Origin: Pseudaquabacterium terrae | Lineage (GTDB): Bacteria; Pseudomonadota; Gammaproteobacteria; Burkholderiales; Burkholderiaceae_C | NCBI RefSeq assembly: GCF_013266755.1 | Contig: NZ_JABRWJ010000005.1 | Location: forward strand, 558,001-622,000 | Direction: 5' to 3' | DNA: 64,000 nt | In this document: piece by piece, positions 51,108-58,817 of the stretch | How positions within the stretch are numbered: position 1 is the stretch's first letter | Layout of the letters: every line of letters starts with the position of its first letter | Notes under the pieces: generated by a model | What the model was told of the DNA's origin: nothing | What the model saw: only the letters and a program-made list of their open reading frames with translations | The model's database searches: none | Made by a program: the position numbers and the translations under genes

Positions 51108-51337
51108 CAGAAGCCCGCGCGCGGCATGTCCTGGCCCGACGCGGTGCGCACGTCCTCGGCGAGCGGAAAGTCCGGAAAACGGCCGGCGAGCGCGATCACG
51201 TCAGCCGGCCATTCCGCGTGAGCGTGGCGCCTGATCAGCTCGGCTACCCAGCGGCTGTTCGACACACCAGCCGCTTCGGCACTGCGCCGCATCAGGCTGT
51301 CGACCTCTTCATCCAGGTACAGCGTGACTTGTGCCAT
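51107..51337 (-). CDS. vapB: Ribbon-helix-helix antitoxin (VapB-like)
   Basis: 76 residues. AQVTLYLDEEVDSLMRRSAE then SNSRWVAELIRRHAHAEWPA forms a CopG/Arc-type ribbon-helix-helix, followed by a short tail ending PRAGF that may wrap the PIN toxin. Upstream two direct repeats AGTATATGTG (51352-51361 and 51364-51373) provide likely operator half-sites. Belongs to the vapBC operon. Confidence 0.85.
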   Translation of the reverse strand: MAQVTLYLDEEVDSLMRRSAEAAGVSNSRWVAELIRRHAHAEWPADVIALAGRFPDFPLAEDVRTASGQDMPRAGF

Positions 51338-51351
51338 GACTCACCCCGCAA

Positions 51352-51373
51352 AGTATATGTGGGAGTATATGTG
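51352..51373 (-). promoter_or_regulatory. Direct-repeat operator of the VapBC operon
   Basis: AGTATATGTG occurs twice, starts 12 bp apart (about one helical turn), 15 to 36 bp before the vapB ATG. In the reading direction of the operon this supplies CATATACT, which doubles as a -10-like element. The spacing fits cooperative binding of ribbon-helix-helix dimers. Confidence 0.55.
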
Positions 51374-51377
51374 CTGA

Positions 51378-52514
51378 CTAACCGTCGGCCAAGCCAAGTC
51401 GGCCGGGTGCCGACTGTTCCTGTGGCGACAGCCGCCGGTACTCGGTCGGCGTCGTGCCGGTCTCGGCCTTGAACGCGCGGTTGAAGGGGCCGAGTGAGGT
51501 GAACCCGGCGTCCATCGCCAGCGTCAGCACAGGCACCTCGGCCTGCGCCGGATCGGCCAGGGCGGCGCGCACGTCGGCGATGCGGTAGCCGTTCAGCCAG
51601 CTGTTGAAGTTGCGCTGGCCCAGGCGCTGGTTGACCAGCCGGCGCAGCCGGTATTCGGGCACCGCGAGGCGGTTGGCCAACGCGCCGATCGTCAGCCCGG
51701 GCTGGCGGTACAGGCGCTCGTCGTGCATCACGCGCTGCAGCGTCGCGAGCAGGCGGTCTTCCTGCGGATCGGGCGGCGTGGCGGTGGCGGCGACAGGGGT
51801 GTCAGCAGCGCGTGCTTCGAACGGCGCGGCGGGGGGCGGCGCGTCGACGGCGGCGGCCGGCTCGTCCAGCGGCAGCAGCGGTGTCGCGCCGACGCCGCCG
51901 AGCCGCCAGACGACGACGCCGACGATCGCGGACAGCAACAGCGCGTCGGCCAGCCCGGTGCCGGGCGGGCCGCCGCCGGCGCCGCTGCCGGGCAGCCGGC
52001 CGAGCATCGTCACCAGCGTGTAGACGCCGCCGGCGCCGACGATGAAGCCGCGCAGCCAGCGGCGGCGCTCGACCAGGTCAGCGCGCCAGCTGCTCAGCGT
52101 CTGCGCCAGCGCGGCGAGCGCGAAGCCCAGTGTCACCAGCGTGATGCCGTGGCCGACAAGGATCTCCGCCTGCCTTGCGAGCACGCCGGTGCAGTTCAGC
52201 GCGCCACCGGCCGCCGGCAGCGCCCACAGCAGCGCGTGGCCCCGGCGCGAGCGGAATTCGTCGTCGAACAGCGCGCTCGCGAAGAGCCAGAAGAGCACCG
52301 CGTTGCCGGCCGAGGCGGCGAGCAGCGGCGCGCGCAGCGCCATCGGCCAGGCGGCGAAGCCCGGGAAGGCGCACAGCACGTAGGCTGCGACGCCCAGGCT
52401 GAAGCCCGCACCGAGCCGCGCCGCCCGCGCGCGGCGCTGGTCGCGCCACAGCCAGGCCGCCAGCAGCCCGAGCAGCAGCACCAGCGCACCGCGCACCGCG
52501 GCGTCGGCGATCAC
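51378..52514 (-). CDS. AraC-type regulator with membrane sensor domain
   Basis: 378 residues from GTG at 52514 (GTGA overlap with the upstream phospholipase D gene). About seven hydrophobic segments fill residues 1-215 (VRGALVLLLGLLAAWLW, RLGAGFSLGVAAYVLCAFPG, LLAASAGNAVLFWLFASALF). A proline-rich linker leads to an AraC HTH pair at about 275-372 (TIGALANRLAVPEYRLRRLV, VLTLAMDAGFTSLGPFNRAF). This is the layout of membrane-anchored AraC regulators (known for several Gram-negatives). It probably senses an envelope or lipid signal and may regulate the phospholipase operon; the signal is unknown. Confidence 0.85.
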   Translation of the reverse strand: MIADAAVRGALVLLLGLLAAWLWRDQRRARAARLGAGFSLGVAAYVLCAFPGFAAWPMALRAPLLAASAGNAVLFWLFASALFDDEFRSRRGHALLWALPAAGGALNCTGVLARQAEILVGHGITLVTLGFALAALAQTLSSWRADLVERRRWLRGFIVGAGGVYTLVTMLGRLPGSGAGGGPPGTGLADALLLSAIVGVVVWRLGGVGATPLLPLDEPAAAVDAPPPAAPFEARAADTPVAATATPPDPQEDRLLATLQRVMHDERLYRQPGLTIGALANRLAVPEYRLRRLVNQRLGQRNFNSWLNGYRIADVRAALADPAQAEVPVLTLAMDAGFTSLGPFNRAFKAETGTTPTEYRRLSPQEQSAPGRLGLADG

Positions 52515-54172
52515 AGCTCGTCCTCCGGCACGATCAGCGACAGCAGCCACAACTTCGCGCGCAGCCACCAGCTGGCTTCGGGATCGTCGTCCAGGCTTTC
52601 TTCGCCGCCGGCGTCGCGGCCGACCCACTCGATGCTGCGGCCGTCGCCCTTCAGCCGCAGCTCGTACACGCCGACGGCCGCTTCGAGGCGGTAGAAGTCG
52701 ATCAGCGCGGCCACCAGCGCCGGGCTGTCGACAGCGACGCCGACCTCGGTGTTGATCAGCGCCGAGCGCGCATCCAGGTTCATCGAGCCAGCGAGGAACA
52801 GCCGCCGGTCGATGAAGCCCATCTTCGCGTGCAGCCGGCCGGTCGAGCTGCCGAGCGCGGCGCGCAGCGTGTCGTCGCGCTTCAGCCGCGAGGCGCTGAC
52901 CTCCCACAGCCGCACGCCCATCTTCAGCAGCTCGACGCGATGGCGCTCGTAGCCGAGGCTCACCACCGGCTCGTCGCTGGTGCCGGTGGCATTGGTGACC
53001 ACGTGGATCGCCACGCCGCGTTCACGCAACGCGCGGATGCGCTTCAAGCCCTCGTCGCCAGGCACGAAGTACGGGGTCACCATCGTGATCTCGCGCTGCG
53101 CGCTGGTCAGCATCGTGATCAGCTGATCGGCCACCGTGCCGACCTCGGGCTGCCAGTGTTCGCCGCGGCGCTTGTTCGGCGGATCGGCGCGGGCCCCGGC
53201 GCGGGCGATGAAGAAGCCGAAGTGCCCACGCACCGCCTGCGGCGCCATCGGCAGCAGCGCGGCGGGCGAGTCGATGGCTGCGCTCGATGACTCGGTCGCC
53301 GTCATTTCGCCGCTGGGCGGCGCCGCGCCGTCGGCCGCCGCGCTGACCCACTCGAACCAGGCGCGGCGCTCGTCGGCATCGAGCCGGTTGCCGGCCACCG
53401 CCTGCAGCGGGAACGCGCGCTCGCTGTTCCAGTAGGCGTCGAAATGGCGCGCCAGATCGCCGACCAGCGCGCCGGCGGCGAGCAGGTCGAAATCGATGAA
53501 GTTGGCACGCGCGCTGCGCAGGAAGTAGTCGTCGGCCAAGTTGCGGCCGCCGGCGATGGCCAGCGTGCCGTCGGCGACCAGCAGCTTGTTGTGCATGCGC
53601 TGGTTCAGCCGCCGGAAGTCGCCGGCCAGCTGGCCGAGCCGGCCGAGCCACCAGCCGCGCGTCGCGGTGAAGGGGTTGTACAGCCGCAGCTCGACATTCG
53701 GATGCGCGGCAAAGCCGAGCAGCAGGTCGTCGAGGCCGGTGGTGTAGAGGTCGTCGAGCAGTACCCGCACGCGCACGCCGCGCGCCGCGGCATCGCGCAG
53801 CGCGCGCAGCACCAGCCGCCCGGTCGTGTCGTCGGCCACGATGTAGGTCTGCAGGTCGATCGAGCGCCGTGCCTGCGCGATCAGCGCCAGCCGTGCGGCC
53901 AGCGCATCGTTGGGCAGCGGCATCGGCCTGACCGCCGACAAGCCCTCGGGCACGGCCAGGCGGCGCGCCAGCTGCGGCAGCGGCGCATCGGCCGGCGCGA
54001 TCAGCGTCGTCGACTCCGGCCGCTCGACCGCGCGCGGCACGCCGCTGCAGGCGCCGAGCAGCGCGAGCAGCACCAGCGCGAACAGCAGCAGCGGCAGGCA
54101 GGAAATGGAGTGGCGCGTGGGAGGATGCACGGGCCGGATTCTCCGACGGCCCGTGCTACCGCCCGGCTGCAT
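52511..54172 (-). CDS. Phospholipase D/cardiolipin synthase-like lipoprotein
   Basis: 553 residues. The signal sequence with lipobox (LLLFALVLLALLGAC) gives lipidation at about Cys42. Two HKD motifs are present: MHNKLLVADGTLAIAGGRN (about 193-211) and LHAKMGFIDRRLFLAGSMN (about 443-461), each with His-Lys and the downstream Asp/Asn. The PLD superfamily includes cardiolipin synthases and nucleases; two full HKD motifs and lipid anchoring favour phospholipid transphosphatidylation. An in-frame GTG at 54130 is an alternative start, since only 14 bp separate 54172 from the divergent hydrolase. Confidence 0.88.
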   Translation of the reverse strand: MQPGGSTGRRRIRPVHPPTRHSISCLPLLLFALVLLALLGACSGVPRAVERPESTTLIAPADAPLPQLARRLAVPEGLSAVRPMPLPNDALAARLALIAQARRSIDLQTYIVADDTTGRLVLRALRDAAARGVRVRVLLDDLYTTGLDDLLLGFAAHPNVELRLYNPFTATRGWWLGRLGQLAGDFRRLNQRMHNKLLVADGTLAIAGGRNLADDYFLRSARANFIDFDLLAAGALVGDLARHFDAYWNSERAFPLQAVAGNRLDADERRAWFEWVSAAADGAAPPSGEMTATESSSAAIDSPAALLPMAPQAVRGHFGFFIARAGARADPPNKRRGEHWQPEVGTVADQLITMLTSAQREITMVTPYFVPGDEGLKRIRALRERGVAIHVVTNATGTSDEPVVSLGYERHRVELLKMGVRLWEVSASRLKRDDTLRAALGSSTGRLHAKMGFIDRRLFLAGSMNLDARSALINTEVGVAVDSPALVAALIDFYRLEAAVGVYELRLKGDGRSIEWVGRDAGGEESLDDDPEASWWLRAKLWLLSLIVPEDEL

Positions 54173-54186
54173 GCGAACATCCGCGC

Positions 54187-55095
54187 ATGTCAGTTGACAT
54201 CTCCGCCGCCAGCCCCCGGCGCCGCCCCCGGTGGCGCGGCGCCACTGCAGCGCTGCTGGCGCTGGGCATGGCGCTCGGCGGCTTCGCCGGCTGCGCGACG
54301 CTCGACGAGCAGCAGCGCAAGTGGATCTTCCAGCCGAGCGACCGCACCTGGTGGGGCGGCCTGTCCGCGGCCGAAGGCATGTCCGACGTGTGGATCGCGT
54401 TCACGTCGGAAGACAGCGGCGAGCCGGTCAAGCTGCACGGGCTGTGGCTGCCGCAGGCGCACGCCGATGCGCCGCGGCTGTTGTACCTGCACGGCGCGCG
54501 CTGGGACGTGCGCGGCAGCGCGCACCGCATGCGCCGCATGCATGAGCTGGGTTTCGCGGTGCTCGGCGTCGACTACCGCGGCTTCGGCCGCAGCACGGCG
54601 GCGCTGCCGTCGGAGGCGATGGCGCGCGAGGACGCGCGGGCCGCCTGGGCCTGGCTGGCAGCGCAGCAGCCGGCGGCGCCGCGCTACATCTTCGGCCACT
54701 CGCTCGGCGGCGCGATCGCGGTGCACCTGGCGGCCGACGTCGTCGATGAGGCGGGCTTGATCGTCGAAGGCAGCTTCACGTCGATTCCCGAGGTCTTCGG
54801 CACGTTCAAGTGGGGCTGGCTGCCGTTGGGCCCACTGATCACCCAGCGCTTCGACGCCGCGGCGCGCATCGGAGGCGTCGGCGCGCCGGTGCTGGTGGTG
54901 CACGGCAGCGAGGACACGCTGATCGCGCCGGCGCTCGGCAAGGCCTTGTTCGAGCGCGCGGCCGAACCGAAGCGCTTCCTGCTGGTCGACGGCGGCTCGC
55001 ACCACAACACCAACTCGCTCGGGCAGGCGCAGTACCGCGCGGCGATTGCGGAGCTGTTCGGGCTCGGCAACCGATCGGCATCTGGGGCGAACTGA
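54187..55095 (+). CDS. Alpha/beta-hydrolase lipoprotein
   Basis: 302 residues. A signal with lipobox (LALGMALGGFAGCATL) anchors it in the envelope. The nucleophile elbow is GHSLGG (about 176-181), with oxyanion region LYLHGARWDV, acid in HGSEDTLIAP and histidine in GGSHHNTN near the C-terminus. Resembles BEM46/YfhR-like serine hydrolases (lipase or peptidase). Divergent from the phospholipase D lipoprotein with only 14 bp between starts, suggesting joint regulation of envelope lipid enzymes. The hairpin at 55093-55122 overlaps its stop codon. Confidence 0.88.
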   Translation: MSVDISAASPRRRPRWRGATAALLALGMALGGFAGCATLDEQQRKWIFQPSDRTWWGGLSAAEGMSDVWIAFTSEDSGEPVKLHGLWLPQAHADAPRLLYLHGARWDVRGSAHRMRRMHELGFAVLGVDYRGFGRSTAALPSEAMAREDARAAWAWLAAQQPAAPRYIFGHSLGGAIAVHLAADVVDEAGLIVEGSFTSIPEVFGTFKWGWLPLGPLITQRFDAAARIGGVGAPVLVVHGSEDTLIAPALGKALFERAAEPKRFLLVDGGSHHNTNSLGQAQYRAAIAELFGLGNRSASGAN

Positions 55096-55122
55096 GTCAA
55101 TGTGGCTTTGCCACTTGACTCA
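55093..55122 (+). terminator. Hairpin at the hydrolase stop codon
   Basis: Arms TGAGTCAA-t-GTGGC and GCCAC-TTGACTCA with a TTT loop, 13 bp with one unpaired base. The stop codon forms the base of the stem. No T-run follows; it could end transcription or slow the ribosome. Confidence 0.6.
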
Positions 55123-55164
55123 ACCCCCCCGGGGGGCGGCGGCAACGCCGCCTGGGGGCATCAT
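55123..55164. repeat. GC-rich intergenic element, copy D
   Basis: CCCCCCC-GGGGGGC followed by the hairpin GGCGGCGG...CGCCGCC and GGGGGC. Looser relative of the elements at 43461, 62218 and 62398; shares their C-run/G-run core and short inner hairpin. Lies in the leader of the ProQ gene. Confidence 0.45.
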
Positions 55165-55235
55165 GAAACGCCACAGCCCGCCGGGCTGTGCACAATCCGG
55201 GACTTGCTTTCCAGTGCCCGCCCGGGCCCCGATCC

Positions 55236-56249
55236 ATGACCGAGTCCGCCACGCCGGCGCCCGAACCCTCCCCCACGCCTGCCGAGGCGCTTGCGTTGCC
55301 CGACGACGCGATCGCCCTGCCCGACGACGCAGCCGCGCCCTGCGAGCAAGCGCTTGCGCTGCCCGACGACGCCGCGGTGCCGGTCGCCGAGACCGTCGCC
55401 CCGGTCGCGGACGAGGCCGCCGCCCCGATGGCCGACGAGGCCGCCGCACCAGCGCCCGCGCCCGCCGCGCGCGCACCGGAGGCCGATCCGGCCGAGGTCG
55501 CCGCGAAGCTGAAAGCATTGTTTCCGGCGCTGTTCGCCGGTGCGCCGAAGCCGGTCAAGCTGCGCGTGCAGGAAGACATCCAGGCGCGCGCACCGGGCCA
55601 GTTCAGCAAGCGCGACCTGTCGGCCTTCTTCCGCCGCCACACGCTGGGCAACGGCTACCTGATCGCGCTGACCAAGGCCGCCGAGCGCTTCGACCTCGAC
55701 GGCCAGCCCGCCGGCCCGGTCAGCGACGTACACCGCGAGGCGGCGCGCGAGGAACTGAAGCGCCGCCGCGCCCGCCGCGAAGAGCGTGACGCCGCCGAGC
55801 GCCAGCAGCGGGCGTTGGTGCAGCAGGAACAACAGCGCGAGCGGGCCTTGGTGCAGCAGGAACAGCAGCGCGAGCAGGCCGAGGTGCTGCAGCAGCGGCG
55901 CGACCGAGCCCGCCTGCTGCGCGACTTCGAGACCACGCGCCTGACGACGCCGAACTTCTGCGCGCTCAAGGGCATGACGCCCGAGCAGCTGGAGGCCGTG
56001 CTCGTGCAGGCCCGCAAGGAAGCGGCCGAGGCGCCGCCGCCTTTCGTGCAGCCCGGCGGCGACCGGCCGCCGCGCCGCGACGATCGCCGGCCGCCGCGGC
56101 CGGACGACCAGCGCCGCCCGCCGCGCCGCGACGCTGGCGGTCCCCGCCCGCCCGGCGCCGGCCAGCCGCCGCAAGGTCAGCGGCGACCTGAAGGTGCGAA
56201 GAAGCCGCGCCCGCCGGGCCCGCCGCGGCCCGACAAGCCGCCGCGCTAG
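55236..56249 (+). CDS. proQ: ProQ/FinO-family RNA chaperone with long disordered arms
   Basis: 337 residues from the ATG at 55236 (frame open further upstream to 55188). The N-terminal 85 residues are Ala/Pro/Asp-rich with ALPDDA repeated four times. The ProQ/FinO domain is about residues 86-175 (LKALFPALFAGAPKPVKLRV, RDLSAFFRRHTLGNGYLIAL). A Gln/Glu/Arg coiled coil with two QRALVQQEQQRE-type repeats follows (about 185-225), then an Arg/Pro-rich tail (about 270-337). ProQ binds 3' ends of structured RNAs (known). The arms are longer and more repetitive than in E. coli ProQ. Confidence 0.88.
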   Translation: MTESATPAPEPSPTPAEALALPDDAIALPDDAAAPCEQALALPDDAAVPVAETVAPVADEAAAPMADEAAAPAPAPAARAPEADPAEVAAKLKALFPALFAGAPKPVKLRVQEDIQARAPGQFSKRDLSAFFRRHTLGNGYLIALTKAAERFDLDGQPAGPVSDVHREAAREELKRRRARREERDAAERQQRALVQQEQQRERALVQQEQQREQAEVLQQRRDRARLLRDFETTRLTTPNFCALKGMTPEQLEAVLVQARKEAAEAPPPFVQPGGDRPPRRDDRRPPRPDDQRRPPRRDAGGPRPPGAGQPPQGQRRPEGAKKPRPPGPPRPDKPPR

Positions 56250-56264
56250 CGTACAAAGGGCGCG

Positions 56265-57131
56265 TCAGCCCAAGCGCAGCGCCATCACCCCGCCGACGAT
56301 CACCAGCGTGCCCAGCGCACGCTGGCGGCCGAAGCGTTCCTTCAGGATCCAGGTGCCGAGCAGCGCGGCGAACAGCACCGAGGTTTCGCGCAGCGCGGCG
56401 ACCGAGGCCACCGGTGCACGCGTCATCGCCCACAGCGCGATCGCATACGAGCCGATCGACGCGCTGCCGCCGATCGTCGCCAAGGGCCAGCGCCGGCGCG
56501 CGTAATCGAGGATCGCGCGGCGGCCTTCCGTGCTGCGCCTGAACCACACCAGTGCCGGATACGTCACGCCGTCCAGCGCGGACAGCATCAGCACGTAGCT
56601 CGCCGCGCCGATGCCGCCGTCGACGGTGCTGCGCACGCCCTTGCCGTCGACGAAGGTGTAGACGGCGATGATCGCCGCGTTGGCGAAGGCATAGGCCAGC
56701 GCCTTGTGGTGATGCAGCGTCTCGCCCGGTGAGCTCAGGCCGACCAGCGCGACGCCGGCGGTGATGCCCAGGATGCCGGCCCAGGCCAGCGGCGTCGGCG
56801 CTTCGCCGAGCACCGCGCCGCTGCCGATGGCCACCAGCAGCGGCGCGAAGCCGCGCATGATCGGATAGGTCAGCCCCAGCTCGCCGTGCTGGTAGGCGCC
56901 GGCCAGCGCGATGTAGTAGCCGATGTGGATCACCAGCGACGCGGCGATGAACGGCGCCGCGCTCGCCGGCGGTGGACCGACGATCAGCAGCAGCGGCAGC
57001 GCGACCACGGCGCCGAGGAAATGCACCAGCGCGGTGTCGAGCTCCTTGTCGCCGCTGGACTTGACCAGCGCATTCCAGCCGGCGTGCAGCAGCGCTCCGA
57101 ACAGCACCGCGGCCACGATGGGCCAGGTCAT
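56265..57131 (-). CDS. EamA/DMT-superfamily transporter
   Basis: 288 residues, ten transmembrane helices in two EamA repeats. TWPIVAAVLFGALLHAGWNA opens the first and GTWILKERFGRQRALGTLVI lies in the second. DMT transporters export or import metabolites such as amino acids or organic acids; substrate not evident. Overlaps the start region of the Na/Pi gene (ATGA at 57128-57131), so it is the last gene of the phosphonate-oxidation transcript. It may export a pathway product such as acetate or import a phosphonate; both are guesses. Confidence 0.88.
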   Translation of the reverse strand: MTWPIVAAVLFGALLHAGWNALVKSSGDKELDTALVHFLGAVVALPLLLIVGPPPASAAPFIAASLVIHIGYYIALAGAYQHGELGLTYPIMRGFAPLLVAIGSGAVLGEAPTPLAWAGILGITAGVALVGLSSPGETLHHHKALAYAFANAAIIAVYTFVDGKGVRSTVDGGIGAASYVLMLSALDGVTYPALVWFRRSTEGRRAILDYARRRWPLATIGGSASIGSYAIALWAMTRAPVASVAALRETSVLFAALLGTWILKERFGRQRALGTLVIVGGVMALRLG

Positions 57132-58804
57132 GTTCTTCGTGGTTCCTCGGCGTCGAGCGGCGCCAGGACTGAATGCCGAATGCGCGTCGGCGACAGCGCA
57201 CCGGCCGACTCGAGGATCGGATAGGCGATCGAGCAGATGTGCGAGTTGATGCGCTTCAGGTCGCTGATCAGGTCCAGGTGCAGCGAGCTGGTCTCGATGC
57301 TCTGCGCGGTGTTGTCCTGCAAACGCGCAATGTGGGTGGCCGCGTATTCATGCTCCAGGTCTCGGAAACGCGCCTTCTCCTCGAGCAGCCGGCTGGCATC
57401 GCGCACGTGGCCGTCGAGGAAGACGCTCATGCCCAGCCGCAGGTTGGCCAGCAGGCGCTCGTGAAGGTGGCAGATCTCGGCCATGCCGGCATCGGAGAAG
57501 CGGCGGTCCTTGCGGATCTTCTTGTCCTCGATGTCCTGCAGCACGCGTTCGATGATGTCGCCGATCTGCTCCATGTTGATCGTGAACGAGACGATGTCGG
57601 TCCAGCGCCGGCTTTCGCGCTCGGACAGCGATTCGCGCGAGATCTGCGTCAGGTACAGCTTGATCTCGGTGTACAGCTCGTCGACGGTGTCGTCCATCGT
57701 GCGCAGCCGGTCGGCGAGCTCGATGTCGTTCTCGCGCAGCACCGGCAGGATGCCGCGCAGCATGGTCTCGACGACGTCGGCCTGGTGCAGCGCCTCGCGC
57801 GCGGCGCAGCTGATCGCCAGCGACGGCGTCTGCAGCGCCGAGCGGTCGAGGTGGCGCGGCCGCGTGCCCTCGCCCTGGCGCGGCACCGTCAGCAAACGCT
57901 CGAGCGTGCGCGCGATCAGCGGCGTCAAGCCGATGAAGACCAGCGCCAGCATCACGTTGAAACCGAAGTGGAACAGCACGACCTGCTGGTGCGGCGACTG
58001 CAGCCATTGCGGCAGGTGCTGCATCACCTGCGGCAGCAGCGGGATCGCGATCAGGCAGCCGATCACCTTGAACAGCAGGTTGCCCAGCGGCAGCCGGCGC
58101 TCGGCGACCGGTGAGCGCGCGGTGGTGATCACCGCAAGCAGTCCGCTGCCGATGTTGGCGCCCAGCACCAGGCCGAGTGCGACCGGCACCGGCACGATGC
58201 CCGACGAGGCCAGCGTCGCCGTCAGCAGCACGATCGCGAGGCTCGAATACGACAGCACCGTCAGCAGCGCGCCGACGAAGATGTCGAGCAGGATCTCGTT
58301 CGGCAGTGCGACCAGCAGCGCGCGCACCGGCGGCGATTCGGTGAGCGGCCGCGTCGTCTCGCCGATCAGCTGCAGCGACATCAGCATCAGCCCGAGCCCG
58401 ATCGCGACGCGGCCGAGGCGGCCGGCGGTCGTCTTCTCCTTCGTCGTGAACATCACCACGCCGACGAAGATCAGGAAGGGCGACAGCCACGACAGGTCGA
58501 ACGAGAAGGCCACCGCCATCAGGCTGGTGCCCATGTCGGCGCCGAGCATCACCGCCAGCGCGGCGGCCAGCGGCACCAGGTTGCGTCCGAGGAAGGACGA
58601 GACGATCAGGCAGGTCGCCGTGCTCGACTGCACCAGGCTCGTCACGCCGATGCCGGCGACCACCGCGTTGAAGCGGTTGCCCATGCTGACCGACAACAGG
58701 TGGCGCAGGTTCTCGCCGAAGACGCGCAGGATGCCGGTGCGCACGATCTGCGTGCCCCAGACGAGCAGCGAGATCGCGGCCAACAGGTTCAGCAGGTTGC
58801 TCAT
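57128..58804 (-). CDS. Na/Pi cotransporter family protein with PhoU-like domain
   Basis: 558 residues. The N-terminal half has eight or so membrane segments with the duplicated Na/Pi signature (VWGTQIVRTGILRVFGENLR, VTSLVQSSTATCLIVSSFLG, LGANIGSGLLAVITTARSPV) and the second half (about 330-550) is a helical PhoU-like domain. Such proteins move phosphate with sodium, often as exporters that limit Pi overload (known for YjbB). In the operon with phnA-phnY it could handle phosphate released by phosphonoacetate hydrolysis. Start at 58804, 13 nt after phnY. Confidence 0.88.
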   Translation of the reverse strand: MSNLLNLLAAISLLVWGTQIVRTGILRVFGENLRHLLSVSMGNRFNAVVAGIGVTSLVQSSTATCLIVSSFLGRNLVPLAAALAVMLGADMGTSLMAVAFSFDLSWLSPFLIFVGVVMFTTKEKTTAGRLGRVAIGLGLMLMSLQLIGETTRPLTESPPVRALLVALPNEILLDIFVGALLTVLSYSSLAIVLLTATLASSGIVPVPVALGLVLGANIGSGLLAVITTARSPVAERRLPLGNLLFKVIGCLIAIPLLPQVMQHLPQWLQSPHQQVVLFHFGFNVMLALVFIGLTPLIARTLERLLTVPRQGEGTRPRHLDRSALQTPSLAISCAAREALHQADVVETMLRGILPVLRENDIELADRLRTMDDTVDELYTEIKLYLTQISRESLSERESRRWTDIVSFTINMEQIGDIIERVLQDIEDKKIRKDRRFSDAGMAEICHLHERLLANLRLGMSVFLDGHVRDASRLLEEKARFRDLEHEYAATHIARLQDNTAQSIETSSLHLDLISDLKRINSHICSIAYPILESAGALSPTRIRHSVLAPLDAEEPRRT

Positions 58805-58817
58805 CGAATCAGTTCGT

